Shown: positions 14,366 to 30,544 of the stretch, piece after piece | How positions within the stretch are numbered: position 1 is the stretch's first letter | Layout: each line of letters starts with the position of its first letter | Assembly: GCA_949152475.1 (NCBI GenBank) | Contig: OX424568.1 | Location: 15,537,667 to 15,601,666, forward strand | Source of the DNA: Terebella lapidaria | Lineage: Eukaryota; Annelida; Polychaeta; Terebellida; Terebellidae | DNA: 64,000 nt | Direction of reading: 5' to 3' | Notes under the pieces: generated by a model | Seen by the model: only the letters and a program-made list of their open reading frames with translations | What the model was told of the DNA's origin: nothing | Database searches by the model: none | Program-made: the position numbers and the translations under genes

Positions 14366-15131
14366 AACAAACGGAACTGACCAACATAGTTGTCGAATTT
14401 TCAATTCGTCAACTAATAAAGCTTCGCAAGTAGAAGAGACCCTGCGTATATCCGTTTCATGTACAGGATCTTTGGTTTTTAGATGAATGGTGCTCCCTAC
14501 GCATTTTCGTAAATGTCGATAGTGCTGATATAAAAGAGCCCCTGGCTCGCCAGAGATTGTATTTAAACAAGAGTTTTAGGCTTTGTTATATCACTTGTGC
14601 ATTACTGAGTTAGAAAACCACAGAAATGTTGCTTTAGATCAGTATTCAGATGCATACAAGGTATATTGTATTACTACGCGACCGAGTGTTGACATTAGAG
14701 ACGGTACATGTGCACAGGGGGTAATCGTTTCCACATCTTATTGAGTTGTAAACGGGCTGACGAACAGATTTACCCCAGGTCTCTTTAAGTCTTGATATCT
14801 CAGCGAGTTTTCAAGTTATTTTGAACATGAAAAATGCACCTTAAACTAGAAATAACACCGCATTTTTCCACAAAACAGCTTCAAAATTCAATGTTCAATG
14901 ATTTTTTGAAAATTGGATCCAGAGGAAAAATAAATGTATCCATAAAACCCGGAATCCGGATCCGATCCGGATGAAATTTTGTCAGTTTATGGACCATGAT
15001 AGTCCGCCACTTTGTAGGAAAAATCAAGCTGAAATATGCACAATAGACCGAAATATAATATAAAATATAAGTTAAATGGAGTTTTCAATGTTAAATTCAA
15101 ATAGCTGTCAAATCCGTAATCCGGGTCCGAT

Positions 15132-15399
15132 CCGGGTCAAAATTATAATGTGTGTATAGGATGTCATTCTACACATGTGACTAAAATTTCAAGAGAATTC
15201 ATTGAAAATTGAACGAGTTATGAATTTTTGAAAAATCGCCCCATGTTAAAGATAGGGATTTTTCGAGTTTTCAAGAATTTTTGATGACGTCATCAATAAA
15301 CCGATTTTCTTCAAAAACTTTCGGTGTCCTTCCTGGGTGAATACCTACCTATCAGAAAAATTTGGTGATGCTCGCACTAAAACTGTGGCCTGTAACGTG

Positions 15400-15445
<46 letters not shown>

Positions 15446-16195
15446 AACAAACGGAACTGACCAACATAGTTGTCGAATTTTCAATTCGTCAACTAATAAA
15501 GCTTCGCAAGTAGAAGAGACCCTGCGTATATCCGTTTCATGTACAGGATCTTTGGTTTTTAGATGAATGGTGCTCCCTACGCATTTTCGTAAATGTCGAT
15601 AGTGCTGATATAAAAGAGCCCCTGGCTCGCCAGAGATTGTATTTAAACAAGAGTTTTAGGCTTTGTTATATCACTTGTGCATTACTGAGTTAGAAAACCA
15701 CAGAAATGTTGCTTTAGATCAGTATTCAGATGCATACAAGGTATATTGTATTACTACGCGACCGAGTGTTGACATTAGAGACGGTACATGTGCACAGGGG
15801 GTAATCGTTTCCACATCTTATTGAGTTGTAAACGGGCTGACGAACAGATTTACCCCAGGTCTCTTTAAGTCTTGATATCTCAGCGAGTTTTCAAGTTATT
15901 TTGAACATGAAAAATGCACCTTAAACTAGAAATAACACCGCATTTTTCCACAAAACAGCTTCAAAATTCAATGTTCAATGATTTTTTGAAAATTGGATCC
16001 AGAGGAAAAATAAATGTATCCATAAAACCCGGAATCCGGATCCGATCCGGATGAAATTTTGTCAGTTCCGCCACTTTGTAGGAAAAATCAAGCTGAAATA
16101 TGCACAATAGACCGAAATATAATATAAAATATAAGTTAAATGGAGTTTTCAATGTTAAATTCAAATAGCTGTCAAATCCGTAATCCGGGTCCGAT
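15132..16195 (+). repeat. A unit 15 with a 16-bp deletion
   Basis: This unit lacks 16 bp present in all others, just after the shared TTTTGTCAGTT at the right end of module M, giving a length of 1064 bp. With 9 GACA copies it would otherwise be 1080 bp. The deletion is private to this unit, so it arose after the array spread or was never copied. Confidence 0.9.
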
Positions 16196-16463
16196 CCGGG
16201 TCAAAATTATAATGTGTGTATAGGATGTCATTCTACACATGTGACTAAAATTTCAAGAGAATTCATTGAAAATTGAACGAGTTATGAATTTTTGAAAAAT
16301 CGCCCCATGTTAAAGATAGGGATTTTTCGAGTTTTCAAGAATTTTTGATGACGTCATCAATAAACCGATTTTCTTCAAAAACTTTCGGTGTCCTTCCTGG
16401 GTGAATACCTACCTATCAGAAAAATTTGGTGATGCTCGCACTAAAACTGTGGCCTGTAACGTG

Positions 16464-16513
<50 letters not shown>

Positions 16514-17547
16514 AACAAACGGAACTGACCAACATAGTTGTCGAATTTTCAATTCGTCAACTAATAAAGCTTCGCAAGTAGAAGAGACCCTGCGTATATC
16601 CGTTTCATGTACAGGATCTTTGGTTTTTAGATGAATGGTGCTCCCTACGCATTTTCGTAAATGTCGATAGTGCTGATATAAAAGAGCCCCTGGCTCGCCA
16701 GAGATTGTATTTAAACAAGAGTTTTAGGCTTTGTTATATCACTTGTGCATTACTGAGTTAGAAAACCACAGAAATGTTGCTTTAGATCAGTATTCAGATG
16801 CATACAAGGTATATTGTATTACTACGCGACCGAGTGTTGACATTAGAGACGGTACATGTGCACAGGGGGTAATCGTTTCCACATCTTATTGAGTTGTAAA
16901 CGGGCTGACGAACAGATTTACCCCAGGTCTCTTTAAGTCTTGATATCTCAGCGAGTTTTCAAGTTATTTTGAACATGAAAAATGCACCTTAAACTAGAAA
17001 TAACACCGCATTTTTCCACAAAACAGCTTCAAAATTCAATGTTCAATGATTTTTTGAAAATTGGATCCAGAGGAAAAATAAATGTATCCATAAAACCCGG
17101 AATCCGGATCCGATCCGGATGAAATTTTGTCAGTTTATGGACCATGATAGTCCGCCACTTTGTAGGAAAAATCAAGCTGAAATATGCACAATAGACCGAA
17201 ATATAATATAAAATATAAGTTAAATGGAGTTTTCAATGTTAAATTCAAATAGCTGTCAAATCCGTAATCCGGGTCCGATCCGGGTCAAAATTATAATGTG
17301 TGTATAGGATGTCATTCTACACATGTGACTAAAATTTCAAGAGAATTCATTGAAAATTGAACGAGTTATGAATTTTTGAAAAATCGCCCCATGTTAAAGA
17401 TAGGGATTTTTCGAGTTTTCAAGAATTTTTGATGACGTCATCAATAAACCGATTTTCTTCAAAAACTTTCGGTGTCCTTCCTGGGTGAATACCTACCTAT
17501 CAGAAAAATTTGGTGATGCTCGCACTAAAACTGTGGCCTGTAACGTG

Positions 17548-17597
<50 letters not shown>

Positions 17598-18631
17598 AAC
17601 AAACGGAACTGACCAACATAGTTGTCGAATTTTCAATTCGTCAACTAATAAAGCTTCGCAAGTAGAAGAGACCCTGCGTATATCCGTTTCATGTACAGGA
17701 TCTTTGGTTTTTAGATGAATGGTGCTCCCTACGCATTTTCGTAAATGTCGATAGTGCTGATATAAAAGAGCCCCTGGCTCGCCAGAGATTGTATTTAAAC
17801 AAGAGTTTTAGGCTTTGTTATATCACTTGTGCATTACTGAGTTAGAAAACCACAGAAATGTTGCTTTAGATCAGTATTCAGATGCATACAAGGTATATTG
17901 TATTACTACGCGACCGAGTGTTGACATTAGAGACGGTACATGTGCACAGGGGGTAATCGTTTCCACATCTTATTGAGTTGTAAACGGGCTGACGAACAGA
18001 TTTACCCCAGGTCTCTTTAAGTCTTGATATCTCAGCGAGTTTTCAAGTTATTTTGAACATGAAAAATGCACCTTAAACTAGAAATAACACCGCATTTTTC
18101 CACAAAACAGCTTCAAAATTCAATGTTCAATGATTTTTTGAAAATTGGATCCAGAGGAAAAATAAATGTATCCATAAAACCCGGAATCCGGATCCGATCC
18201 GGATGAAATTTTGTCAGTTTATGGACCATGATAGTCCGCCACTTTGTAGGAAAAATCAAGCTGAAATATGCACAATAGACCGAAATATAATATAAAATAT
18301 AAGTTAAATGGAGTTTTCAATGTTAAATTCAAATAGCTGTCAAATCCGTAATCCGGGTCCGATCCGGGTCAAAATTATAATGTGTGTATAGGATGTCATT
18401 CTACACATGTGACTAAAATTTCAAGAGAATTCATTGAAAATTGAACGAGTTATGAATTTTTGAAAAATCGCCCCATGTTAAAGATAGGGATTTTTCGAGT
18501 TTTCAAGAATTTTTGATGACGTCATCAATAAACCGATTTTCTTCAAAAACTTTCGGTGTCCTTCCTGGGTGAATACCTACCTATCAGAAAAATTTGGTGA
18601 TGCTCGCACTAAAACTGTGGCCTGTAACGTG

Positions 18632-18677
<46 letters not shown>

Positions 18678-19711
18678 AACAAACGGAACTGACCAACATA
18701 GTTGTCGAATTTTCAATTCGTCAACTAATAAAGCTTCGCAAGTAGAAGAGACCCTGCGTATATCCGTTTCATGTACAGGATCTTTGGTTTTTAGATGAAT
18801 GGTGCTCCCTACGCATTTTCGTAAATGTCGATAGTGCTGATATAAAAGAGCCCCTGGCTCGCCAGAGATTGTATTTAAACAAGAGTTTTAGGCTTTGTTA
18901 TATCACTTGTGCATTACTGAGTTAGAAAACCACAGAAATGTTGCTTTAGATCAGTATTCAGATGCATACAAGGTATATTGTATTACTACGCGACCGAGTG
19001 TTGACATTAGAGACGGTACATGTGCACAGGGGGTAATCGTTTCCACATCTTATTGAGTTGTAAACGGGCTGACGAACAGATTTACCCCAGGTCTCTTTAA
19101 GTCTTGATATCTCAGCGAGTTTTCAAGTTATTTTGAACATGAAAAATGCACCTTAAACTAGAAATAACACCGCATTTTTCCACAAAACAGCTTCAAAATT
19201 CAATGTTCAATGATTTTTTGAAAATTGGATCCAGAGGAAAAATAAATGTATCCATAAAACCCGGAATCCGGATCCGATCCGGATGAAATTTTGTCAGTTT
19301 ATGGACCATGATAGTCCGCCACTTTGTAGGAAAAATCAAGCTGAAATATGCACAATAGACCGAAATATAATATAAAATATAAGTTAAATGGAGTTTTCAA
19401 TGTTAAATTCAAATAGCTGTCAAATCCGTAATCCGGGTCCGATCCGGGTCAAAATTATAATGTGTGTATAGGATGTCATTCTACACATGTGACTAAAATT
19501 TCAAGAGAATTCATTGAAAATTGAACGAGTTATGAATTTTTGAAAAATCGCCCCATGTTAAAGATAGGGATTTTTCGAGTTTTCAAGAATTTTTGATGAC
19601 GTCATCAATAAACCGATTTTCTTCAAAAACTTTCGGTGTCCTTCCTGGGTGAATACCTACCTATCAGAAAAATTTGGTGATGCTCGCACTAAAACTGTGG
19701 CCTGTAACGTG

Positions 19712-19749
<38 letters not shown>

Positions 19750-20783
19750 AACAAACGGAACTGACCAACATAGTTGTCGAATTTTCAATTCGTCAACTAA
19801 TAAAGCTTCGCAAGTAGAAGAGACCCTGCGTATATCCGTTTCATGTACAGGATCTTTGGTTTTTAGATGAATGGTGCTCCCTACGCATTTTCGTAAATGT
19901 CGATAGTGCTGATATAAAAGAGCCCCTGGCTCGCCAGAGATTGTATTTAAACAAGAGTTTTAGGCTTTGTTATATCACTTGTGCATTACTGAGTTAGAAA
20001 ACCACAGAAATGTTGCTTTAGATCAGTATTCAGATGCATACAAGGTATATTGTATTACTACGCGACCGAGTGTTGACATTAGAGACGGTACATGTGCACA
20101 GGGGGTAATCGTTTCCACATCTTATTGAGTTGTAAACGGGCTGACGAACAGATTTACCCCAGGTCTCTTTAAGTCTTGATATCTCAGCGAGTTTTCAAGT
20201 TATTTTGAACATGAAAAATGCACCTTAAACTAGAAATAACACCGCATTTTTCCACAAAACAGCTTCAAAATTCAATGTTCAATGATTTTTTGAAAATTGG
20301 ATCCAGAGGAAAAATAAATGTATCCATAAAACCCGGAATCCGGATCCGATCCGGATGAAATTTTGTCAGTTTATGGACCATGATAGTCCGCCACTTTGTA
20401 GGAAAAATCAAGCTGAAATATGCACAATAGACCGAAATATAATATAAAATATAAGTTAAATGGAGTTTTCAATGTTAAATTCAAATAGCTGTCAAATCCG
20501 TAATCCGGGTCCGATCCGGGTCAAAATTATAATGTGTGTATAGGATGTCATTCTACACATGTGACTAAAATTTCAAGAGAATTCATTGAAAATTGAACGA
20601 GTTATGAATTTTTGAAAAATCGCCCCATGTTAAAGATAGGGATTTTTCGAGTTTTCAAGAATTTTTGATGACGTCATCAATAAACCGATTTTCTTCAAAA
20701 ACTTTCGGTGTCCTTCCTGGGTGAATACCTACCTATCAGAAAAATTTGGTGATGCTCGCACTAAAACTGTGGCCTGTAACGTG

Positions 20784-20829
<46 letters not shown>

Positions 20830-21863
20830 AACAAACGGAACTGACCAACATAGTTGTCGAATTTTCAATTCGTCAACTAATAAAGCTTCGCAAGTAGAAG
20901 AGACCCTGCGTATATCCGTTTCATGTACAGGATCTTTGGTTTTTAGATGAATGGTGCTCCCTACGCATTTTCGTAAATGTCGATAGTGCTGATATAAAAG
21001 AGCCCCTGGCTCGCCAGAGATTGTATTTAAACAAGAGTTTTAGGCTTTGTTATATCACTTGTGCATTACTGAGTTAGAAAACCACAGAAATGTTGCTTTA
21101 GATCAGTATTCAGATGCATACAAGGTATATTGTATTACTACGCGACCGAGTGTTGACATTAGAGACGGTACATGTGCACAGGGGGTAATCGTTTCCACAT
21201 CTTATTGAGTTGTAAACGGGCTGACGAACAGATTTACCCCAGGTCTCTTTAAGTCTTGATATCTCAGCGAGTTTTCAAGTTATTTTGAACATGAAAAATG
21301 CACCTTAAACTAGAAATAACACCGCATTTTTCCACAAAACAGCTTCAAAATTCAATGTTCAATGATTTTTTGAAAATTGGATCCAGAGGAAAAATAAATG
21401 TATCCATAAAACCCGGAATCCGGATCCGATCCGGATGAAATTTTGTCAGTTTATGGACCATGATAGTCCGCCACTTTGTAGGAAAAATCAAGCTGAAATA
21501 TGCACAATAGACCGAAATATAATATAAAATATAAGTTAAATGGAGTTTTCAATGTTAAATTCAAATAGCTGTCAAATCCGTAATCCGGGTCCGATCCGGG
21601 TCAAAATTATAATGTGTGTATAGGATGTCATTCTACACATGTGACTAAAATTTCAAGAGAATTCATTGAAAATTGAACGAGTTATGAATTTTTGAAAAAT
21701 CGCCCCATGTTAAAGATAGGGATTTTTCGAGTTTTCAAGAATTTTTGATGACGTCATCAATAAACCGATTTTCTTCAAAAACTTTCGGTGTCCTTCCTGG
21801 GTGAATACCTACCTATCAGAAAAATTTGGTGATGCTCGCACTAAAACTGTGGCCTGTAACGTG

Positions 21864-21909
<46 letters not shown>

Positions 21910-22943
21910 AACAAACGGAACTGACCAACATAGTTGTCGAATTTTCAATTCGTCAACTAATAAAGCTTCGCAAGTAGAAGAGACCCTGCGTATATCCGTT
22001 TCATGTACAGGATCTTTGGTTTTTAGATGAATGGTGCTCCCTACGCATTTTCGTAAATGTCGATAGTGCTGATATAAAAGAGCCCCTGGCTCGCCAGAGA
22101 TTGTATTTAAACAAGAGTTTTAGGCTTTGTTATATCACTTGTGCATTACTGAGTTAGAAAACCACAGAAATGTTGCTTTAGATCAGTATTCAGATGCATA
22201 CAAGGTATATTGTATTACTACGCGACCGAGTGTTGACATTAGAGACGGTACATGTGCACAGGGGGTAATCGTTTCCACATCTTATTGAGTTGTAAACGGG
22301 CTGACGAACAGATTTACCCCAGGTCTCTTTAAGTCTTGATATCTCAGCGAGTTTTCAAGTTATTTTGAACATGAAAAATGCACCTTAAACTAGAAATAAC
22401 ACCGCATTTTTCCACAAAACAGCTTCAAAATTCAATGTTCAATGATTTTTTGAAAATTGGATCCAGAGGAAAAATAAATGTATCCATAAAACCCGGAATC
22501 CGGATCCGATCCGGATGAAATTTTGTCAGTTTATGGACCATGATAGTCCGCCACTTTGTAGGAAAAATCAAGCTGAAATATGCACAATAGACCGAAATAT
22601 AATATAAAATATAAGTTAAATGGAGTTTTCAATGTTAAATTCAAATAGCTGTCAAATCCGTAATCCGGGTCCGATCCGGGTCAAAATTATAATGTGTGTA
22701 TAGGATGTCATTCTACACATGTGACTAAAATTTCAAGAGAATTCATTGAAAATTGAACGAGTTATGAATTTTTGAAAAATCGCCCCATGTTAAAGATAGG
22801 GATTTTTCGAGTTTTCAAGAATTTTTGATGACGTCATCAATAAACCGATTTTCTTCAAAAACTTTCGGTGTCCTTCCTGGGTGAATACCTACCTATCAGA
22901 AAAATTTGGTGATGCTCGCACTAAAACTGTGGCCTGTAACGTG

Positions 22944-22989
<46 letters not shown>

Positions 22990-24023
22990 AACAAACGGAA
23001 CTGACCAACATAGTTGTCGAATTTTCAATTCGTCAACTAATAAAGCTTCGCAAGTAGAAGAGACCCTGCGTATATCCGTTTCATGTACAAGATCTTTGGT
23101 TTTTAGATGAATGGTGCTCCCTACGCATTTTCGTAAATGTCGATAGTGCTGATATAAAAGAGCCCCTGGCTCGCCAGAGATTGTATTTAAACAAGAGTTT
23201 TAGGCTTTGTTATATCACTTGTGCATTACTGAGTTAGAAAACCACAGAAATGTTGCTTTAGATCAGTATTCAGATGCATACAAGGTATATTGTATTACTA
23301 CGCGACCGAGTGTTGACATTAGAGACGGTACATGTGCACAGGGGGTAATCGTTTCCACATCTTATTGAGTTGTAAACGGGCTGACGAACAGATTTACCCC
23401 AGGTCTCTTTAAGTCTTGATATCTCAGCGAGTTTTCAAGTTATTTTGAACATGAAAAATGCACCTTAAACTAGAAATAACACCGCATTTTTCCACAAAAC
23501 AGCTTCAAAATTCAATGTTCAATGATTTTTTGAAAATTGGATCCAGAGGAAAAATAAATGTATCCATAAAACCCGGAATCCGGATCCGATCCGGATGAAA
23601 TTTTGTCAGTTTATGGACCATGATAGTCCGCCACTTTGTAGGAAAAATCAAGCTGAAATATGCACAATAGACCGAAATATAATATAAAATATAAGTTAAA
23701 TGGAGTTTTCAATGTTAAATTCAAATAGCTGTCAAATCCGTAATCCGGGTCCGATCCGGGTCAAAATTATAATGTGTGTATAGGATGTCATTCTACACAT
23801 GTGACTAAAATTTCAAGAGAATTCATTGAAAATTGAACGAGTTATGAATTTTTGAAAAATCGCCCCATGTTAAAGATAGGGATTTTTCGAGTTTTCAAGA
23901 ATTTTTGATGACGTCATCAATAAACCGATTTTCTTCAAAAACTTTCGGTGTCCTTCCTGGGTGAATACCTACCTATCAGAAAAATTTGGTGATGCTCGCA
24001 CTAAAACTGTGGCCTGTAACGTG

Positions 24024-24069
<46 letters not shown>

Positions 24070-25106
24070 AACAAACGGAACTGACCAACATAGTTGTCGA
24101 ATTTTCAATTCGTCAACTAATAAAGCTTCGCAAGTAGAAGAGACCCTGCGTATATCCGTTTCATGTACAGGATCTTTGGTTTTTAGATGAATGGTGCTCC
24201 CTACGCATTTTCGTAAATGTCGATAGTGCTGATATAAAAGAGCCCCTGGCTCGCCAGAGATTGTATTTAAACAAGAGTTTTAGGCTTTGTTATATCACTT
24301 GTGCATTACTGAGTTAGAAAACCACAGAAATGTTGCTTTAGATCAGTATTCAGATGCATACAAGGTATATTGTATTACTACGCGACCGAGTGTTGACATT
24401 AGAGACGGTACATGTGCACAGGGGGTAATCGTTTCCACATCTTATTGAGTTGTAAACGGGCTGACGAACAGATTTACCCCAGGTCTCTTTAAGTCTTGAT
24501 ATCTCAGCGAGTTTTCAAGTTATTTTGAACATGAAAAATGCACCTTAAACTAGAAATAACACCGCATTTTTCCACAAAACAGCTTCAAAATTCAATGTTC
24601 AATGATTTTTTGAAAATTGGATCCAGAGGAAAAATAAATGTATCCATAAAACCCGGAATCCGGATCCGATCCGGATGAAATTTTGTCAGTTTATGGACCA
24701 TGATAGTCCGCCACTTTGTAGGAAAAATCAAGCTGAAATATGCACAATAGACCGAAATATAATATAAAATATAAGTTAAATGGAGTTTTCAATGTTAAAT
24801 TCAAATAGCTGTCAAATCCGTAATCCGGGTCCGATCCGGGTCAAAATTATAATGTGTGTATAGGATGTCATTCTACACATGTGACTAAAATTTCAAGAGA
24901 ATTCATTGAAAATTGAACGAGTTATGAATTTTTGAAAAATCGCCCCATGTTAAAGATAGGGATTTTTCGAGTTTTCAAGAATTTTTGATGACGTCATCAA
25001 TAAACCGATTTTCTTCAAAAACTTTCGGTGTCCTTCCTGGGTGAATACCTACCTATCAGAAAAATTTGGTGATGCTCGCACTAAAACTGTGGCCTGTAAC
25101 GTGCAA

Positions 25107-25137
<31 letters not shown>

Positions 25138-26171
25138 AACAAACGGAACTGACCAACATAGTTGTCGAATTTTCAATTCGTCAACTAATAAAGCTTCGCA
25201 AGTAGAAGAGACCCTGCGTATATCCGTTTCATGTACAAGATCTTTGGTTTTTAGATGAATGGTGCTCCCTACGCATTTTCGTAAATGTCGATAGTGCTGA
25301 TATAAAAGAGCCCCTGGCTCGCCAGAGATTGTATTTAAACAAGAGTTTTAGGCTTTGTTATATCACTTGTGCATTACTGAGTTAGAAAACCACAGAAATG
25401 TTGCTTTAGATCAGTATTCAGATGCATACAAGGTATATTGTATTACTACGCGACCGAGTGTTGACATTAGAGACGGTACATGTGCACAGGGGGTAATCGT
25501 TTCCACATCTTATTGAGTTGTAAACGGGCTGACGAACAGATTTACCCCAGGTCTCTTTAAGTCTTGATATCTCAGCGAGTTTTCAAGTTATTTTGAACAT
25601 GAAAAATGCACCTTAAACTAGAAATAACACCGCATTTTTCCACAAAACAGCTTCAAAATTCAATGTTCAATGATTTTTTGAAAATTGGATCCAGAGGAAA
25701 AATAAATGTATCCATAAAACCCGGAATCCGGATCCGATCCGGATGAAATTTTGTCAGTTTATGGACCATGATAGTCCGCCACTTTGTAGGAAAAATCAAG
25801 CTGAAATATGCACAATAGACCGAAATATAATATAAAATATAAGTTAAATGGAGTTTTCAATGTTAAATTCAAATAGCTGTCAAATCCGTAATCCGGGTCC
25901 GATCCGGGTCAAAATTATAATGTGTGTATAGGATGTCATTCTACACATGTGACTAAAATTTCAAGAGAATTCATTGAAAATTGAACGAGTTATGAATTTT
26001 TGAAAAATCGCCCCATGTTAAAGATAGGGATTTTTCGAGTTTTCAAGAATTTTTGATGACGTCATCAATAAACCGATTTTCTTCAAAAACTTTCGGTGTC
26101 CTTCCTGGGTGAATACCTACCTATCAGAAAAATTTGGTGATGCTCGCACTAAAACTGTGGCCTGTAACGTG

Positions 26172-26221
<50 letters not shown>

Positions 26222-27255
26222 AACAAACGGAACTGACCAACATAGTTGTCGAATTTTCAATTCGTCAACTAATAAAGCTTCGCAAGTAGAAGAGACCCTG
26301 CGTATATCCGTTTCATGTACAGGATCTTTGGTTTTTAGATGAATGGTGCTCCCTACGCATTTTCGTAAATGTCGATAGTGCTGATATAAAAGAGCCCCTG
26401 GCTCGCCAGAGATTGTATTTAAACAAGAGTTTTAGGCTTTGTTATATCACTTGTGCATTACTGAGTTAGAAAACCACAGAAATGTTGCTTTAGATCAGTA
26501 TTCAGATGCATACAAGGTATATTGTATTACTACGCGACCGAGTGTTGACATTAGAGACGGTACATGTGCACAGGGGGTAATCGTTTCCACATCTTATTGA
26601 GTTGTAAACGGGCTGACGAACAGATTTACCCCAGGTCTCTTTAAGTCTTGATATCTCAGCGAGTTTTCAAGTTATTTTGAACATGAAAAATGCACCTTAA
26701 ACTAGAAATAACACCGCATTTTTCCACAAAACAGCTTCAAAATTCAATGTTCAATGATTTTTTGAAAATTGGATCCAGAGGAAAAATAAATGTATCCATA
26801 AAACCCGGAATCCGGATCCGATCCGGATGAAATTTTGTCAGTTTATGGACCATGATAGTCCGCCACTTTGTAGGAAAAATCAAGCTGAAATATGCACAAT
26901 AGACCGAAATATAATATAAAATATAAGTTAAATGGAGTTTTCAATGTTAAATTCAAATAGCTGTCAAATCCGTAATCCGGGTCCGATCCGGGTCAAAATT
27001 ATAATGTGTGTATAGGATGTCATTCTACACATGTGACTAAAATTTCAAGAGAATTCATTGAAAATTGAACGAGTTATGAATTTTTGAAAAATCGCCCCAT
27101 GTTAAAGATAGGGATTTTTCGAGTTTTCAAGAATTTTTGATGACGTCATCAATAAACCGATTTTCTTCAAAAACTTTCGGTGTCCTTCCTGGGTGAATAC
27201 CTACCTATCAGAAAAATTTGGTGATGCTCGCACTAAAACTGTGGCCTGTAACGTG

Positions 27256-27301
<46 letters not shown>

Positions 27302-28335
27302 AACAAACGGAACTGACCAACATAGTTGTCGAATTTTCAATTCGTCAACTAATAAAGCTTCGCAAGTAGAAGAGACCCTGCGTATATCCGTTTCATGTAC
27401 AGGATCTTTGGTTTTTAGATGAATGGTGCTCCCTACGCATTTTCGTAAATGTCGATAGTGCTGATATAAAAGAGCCCCTGGCTCGCCAGAGATTGTATTT
27501 AAACAAGAGTTTTAGGCTTTGTTATATCACTTGTGCATTACTGAGTTAGAAAACCACAGAAATGTTGCTTTAGATCAGTATTCAGATGCATACAAGGTAT
27601 ATTGTATTACTACGCGACCGAGTGTTGACATTAGAGACGGTACATGTGCACAGGGGGTAATCGTTTCCACATCTTATTGAGTTGTAAACGGGCTGACGAA
27701 CAGATTTACCCCAGGTCTCTTTAAGTCTTGATATCTCAGCGAGTTTTCAAGTTATTTTGAACATGAAAAATGCACCTTAAACTAGAAATAACACCGCATT
27801 TTTCCACAAAACAGCTTCAAAATTCAATGTTCAATGATTTTTTGAAAATTGGATCCAGAGGAAAAATAAATGTATCCATAAAACCCGGAATCCGGATCCG
27901 ATCCGGATGAAATTTTGTCAGTTTATGGACCATGATAGTCCGCCACTTTGTAGGAAAAATCAAGCTGAAATATGCACAATAGACCGAAATATAATATAAA
28001 ATATAAGTTAAATGGAGTTTTCAATGTTAAATTCAAATAGCTGTCAAATCCGTAATCCGGGTCCGATCCGGGTCAAAATTATAATGTGTGTATAGGATGT
28101 CATTCTACACATGTGACTAAAATTTCAAGAGAATTCATTGAAAATTGAACGAGTTATGAATTTTTGAAAAATCGCCCCATGTTAAAGATAGGGATTTTTC
28201 GAGTTTTCAAGAATTTTTGATGACGTCATCAATAAACCGATTTTCTTCAAAAACTTTCGGTGTCCTTCCTGGGTGAATACCTACCTATCAGAAAAATTTG
28301 GTGATGCTCGCACTAAAACTGTGGCCTGTAACGTG

Positions 28336-28381
<46 letters not shown>

Positions 28382-29417
28382 CAAACAAACGGAACTGACC
28401 AACATAGTTGTCGAATTTTCAATTCGTCAACTAATAAAGCTTCGCAAGTAGAAGAGACCCTGCGTATATCCGTTTCATGTACAGGATCTTTGGTTTTTAG
28501 ATGAATGGTGCTCCCTACGCATTTTCGTAAATGTCGATAGTGCTGATATAAAAGAGCCCCTGGCTCGCCAGAGATTGTATTTAAACAAGAGTTTTAGGCT
28601 TTGTTATATCACTTGTGCATTACTGAGTTAGAAAACCACAGAAATGTTGCTTTAGATCAGTATTCAGATGCATACAAGGTATATTGTATTACTACGCGAC
28701 CGAGTGTTGACATTAGAGACGGTACATGTGCACAGGGGGTAATCGTTTCCACATCTTATTGAGTTGTAAACGGGCTGACGAACAGATTTACCCCAGGTCT
28801 CTTTAAGTCTTGATATCTCAGCGAGTTTTCAAGTTATTTTGAACATGAAAAATGCACCTTAAACTAGAAATAACACCGCATTTTTCCACAAAACAGCTTC
28901 AAAATTCAATGTTCAATGATTTTTTGAAAATTGGATCCAGAGGAAAAATAAATGTATCCATAAAACCCGGAATCCGGATCCGATCCGGATGAAATTTTGT
29001 CAGTTTATGGACCATGATAGTCCGCCACTTTGTAGGAAAAATCAAGCTGAAATATGCACAATAGACCGAAATATAATATAAAATATAAGTTAAATGGAGT
29101 TTTCAATGTTAAATTCAAATAGCTGTCAAATCCGTAATCCGGGTCCGATCCGGGTCAAAATTATAATGTGTGTATAGGATGTCATTCTACACATGTGACT
29201 AAAATTTCAAGAGAATTCATTGAAAATTGAACGAGTTATGAATTTTTGAAAAATCGCCCCATGTTAAAGATAGGGATTTTTCGAGTTTTCAAGAATTTTT
29301 GATGACGTCATCAATAAACCGATTTTCTTCAAAAACTTTCGGTGTCCTTCCTGGGTGAATACCTACCTATCAGAAAAATTTGGTGATGCTCGCACTAAAA
29401 CTGTGGCCTGTAACGTG

Positions 29418-29460
<43 letters not shown>

Positions 29461-30230
29461 CACAAACAAACGGAACTGACCAACATAGTTGTCGAATTTT
29501 CAATTCGTCAACTAATAAAGCTTCGCAAGTAGAAGAGACCCTGCGTATATCCGTTTCATGTACAGGATCTTTGGTTTTTAGATGAATGGTGCTCCCTACG
29601 CATTTTCGTAAATGTCGATAGTGCTGATATAAAAGAGCCCCTGGCTCGCCAGAGATTGTATTTAAACAAGAGTTTTAGGCTTTGTTATATCACTTGTGCA
29701 TTACTGAGTTAGAAAACCACAGAAATGTTGCTTTAGATCAGTATTCAGATGCATACAAGGTATATTGTATTACTACGCGACCGAGTGTTGACATTAGAGA
29801 CGGTACATGTGCACAGGGGGTAATCGTTTCCACATCTTATTGAGTTGTAAACGGGCTGACGAACAGATTTACCCCAGGTCTCTTTAAGTCTTGATATCTC
29901 AGCGAGTTTTCAAGTTATTTTGAACATGAAAAATGCACCTTAAACTAGAAATAACACCGCATTTTTCCACAAAACAGCTTCAAAATTCAATGTTCAATGA
30001 TTTTTTGAAAATTGGATCCAGAGGAAAAATAAATGTATCCATAAAACCCGGAATCCGGATCCGATCCGGATGAAATTTTGTCAGTTTATGGACCATGATA
30101 GTCCGCCACTTTGTAGGAAAAATCAAGCTGAAATATGCACAATAGACCGAAATATAATATAAAATATAAGTTAAATGGAGTTTTCAATGTTAAATTCAAA
30201 TAGCTGTCAAATCCGTAATCCGGGTCCGAT

Positions 30231-30498
30231 CCGGGTCAAAATTATAATGTGTGTATAGGATGTCATTCTACACATGTGACTAAAATTTCAAGAGAATTCA
30301 TTGAAAATTGAACGAGTTATGAATTTTTGAAAAATCGCCCCATGTTAAAGATAGGGATTTTTCGAGTTTTCAAGAATTTTTGATGACGTCATCAATAAAC
30401 CGATTTTCTTCAAAAACTTTCGGTGTCCTTCCTGGGTGAATACCTACCTATCAGAAAAATTTGGTGATGCTCGCACTAAAACTGTGGCCTGTAACGTG

Positions 30499-30544
<46 letters not shown>

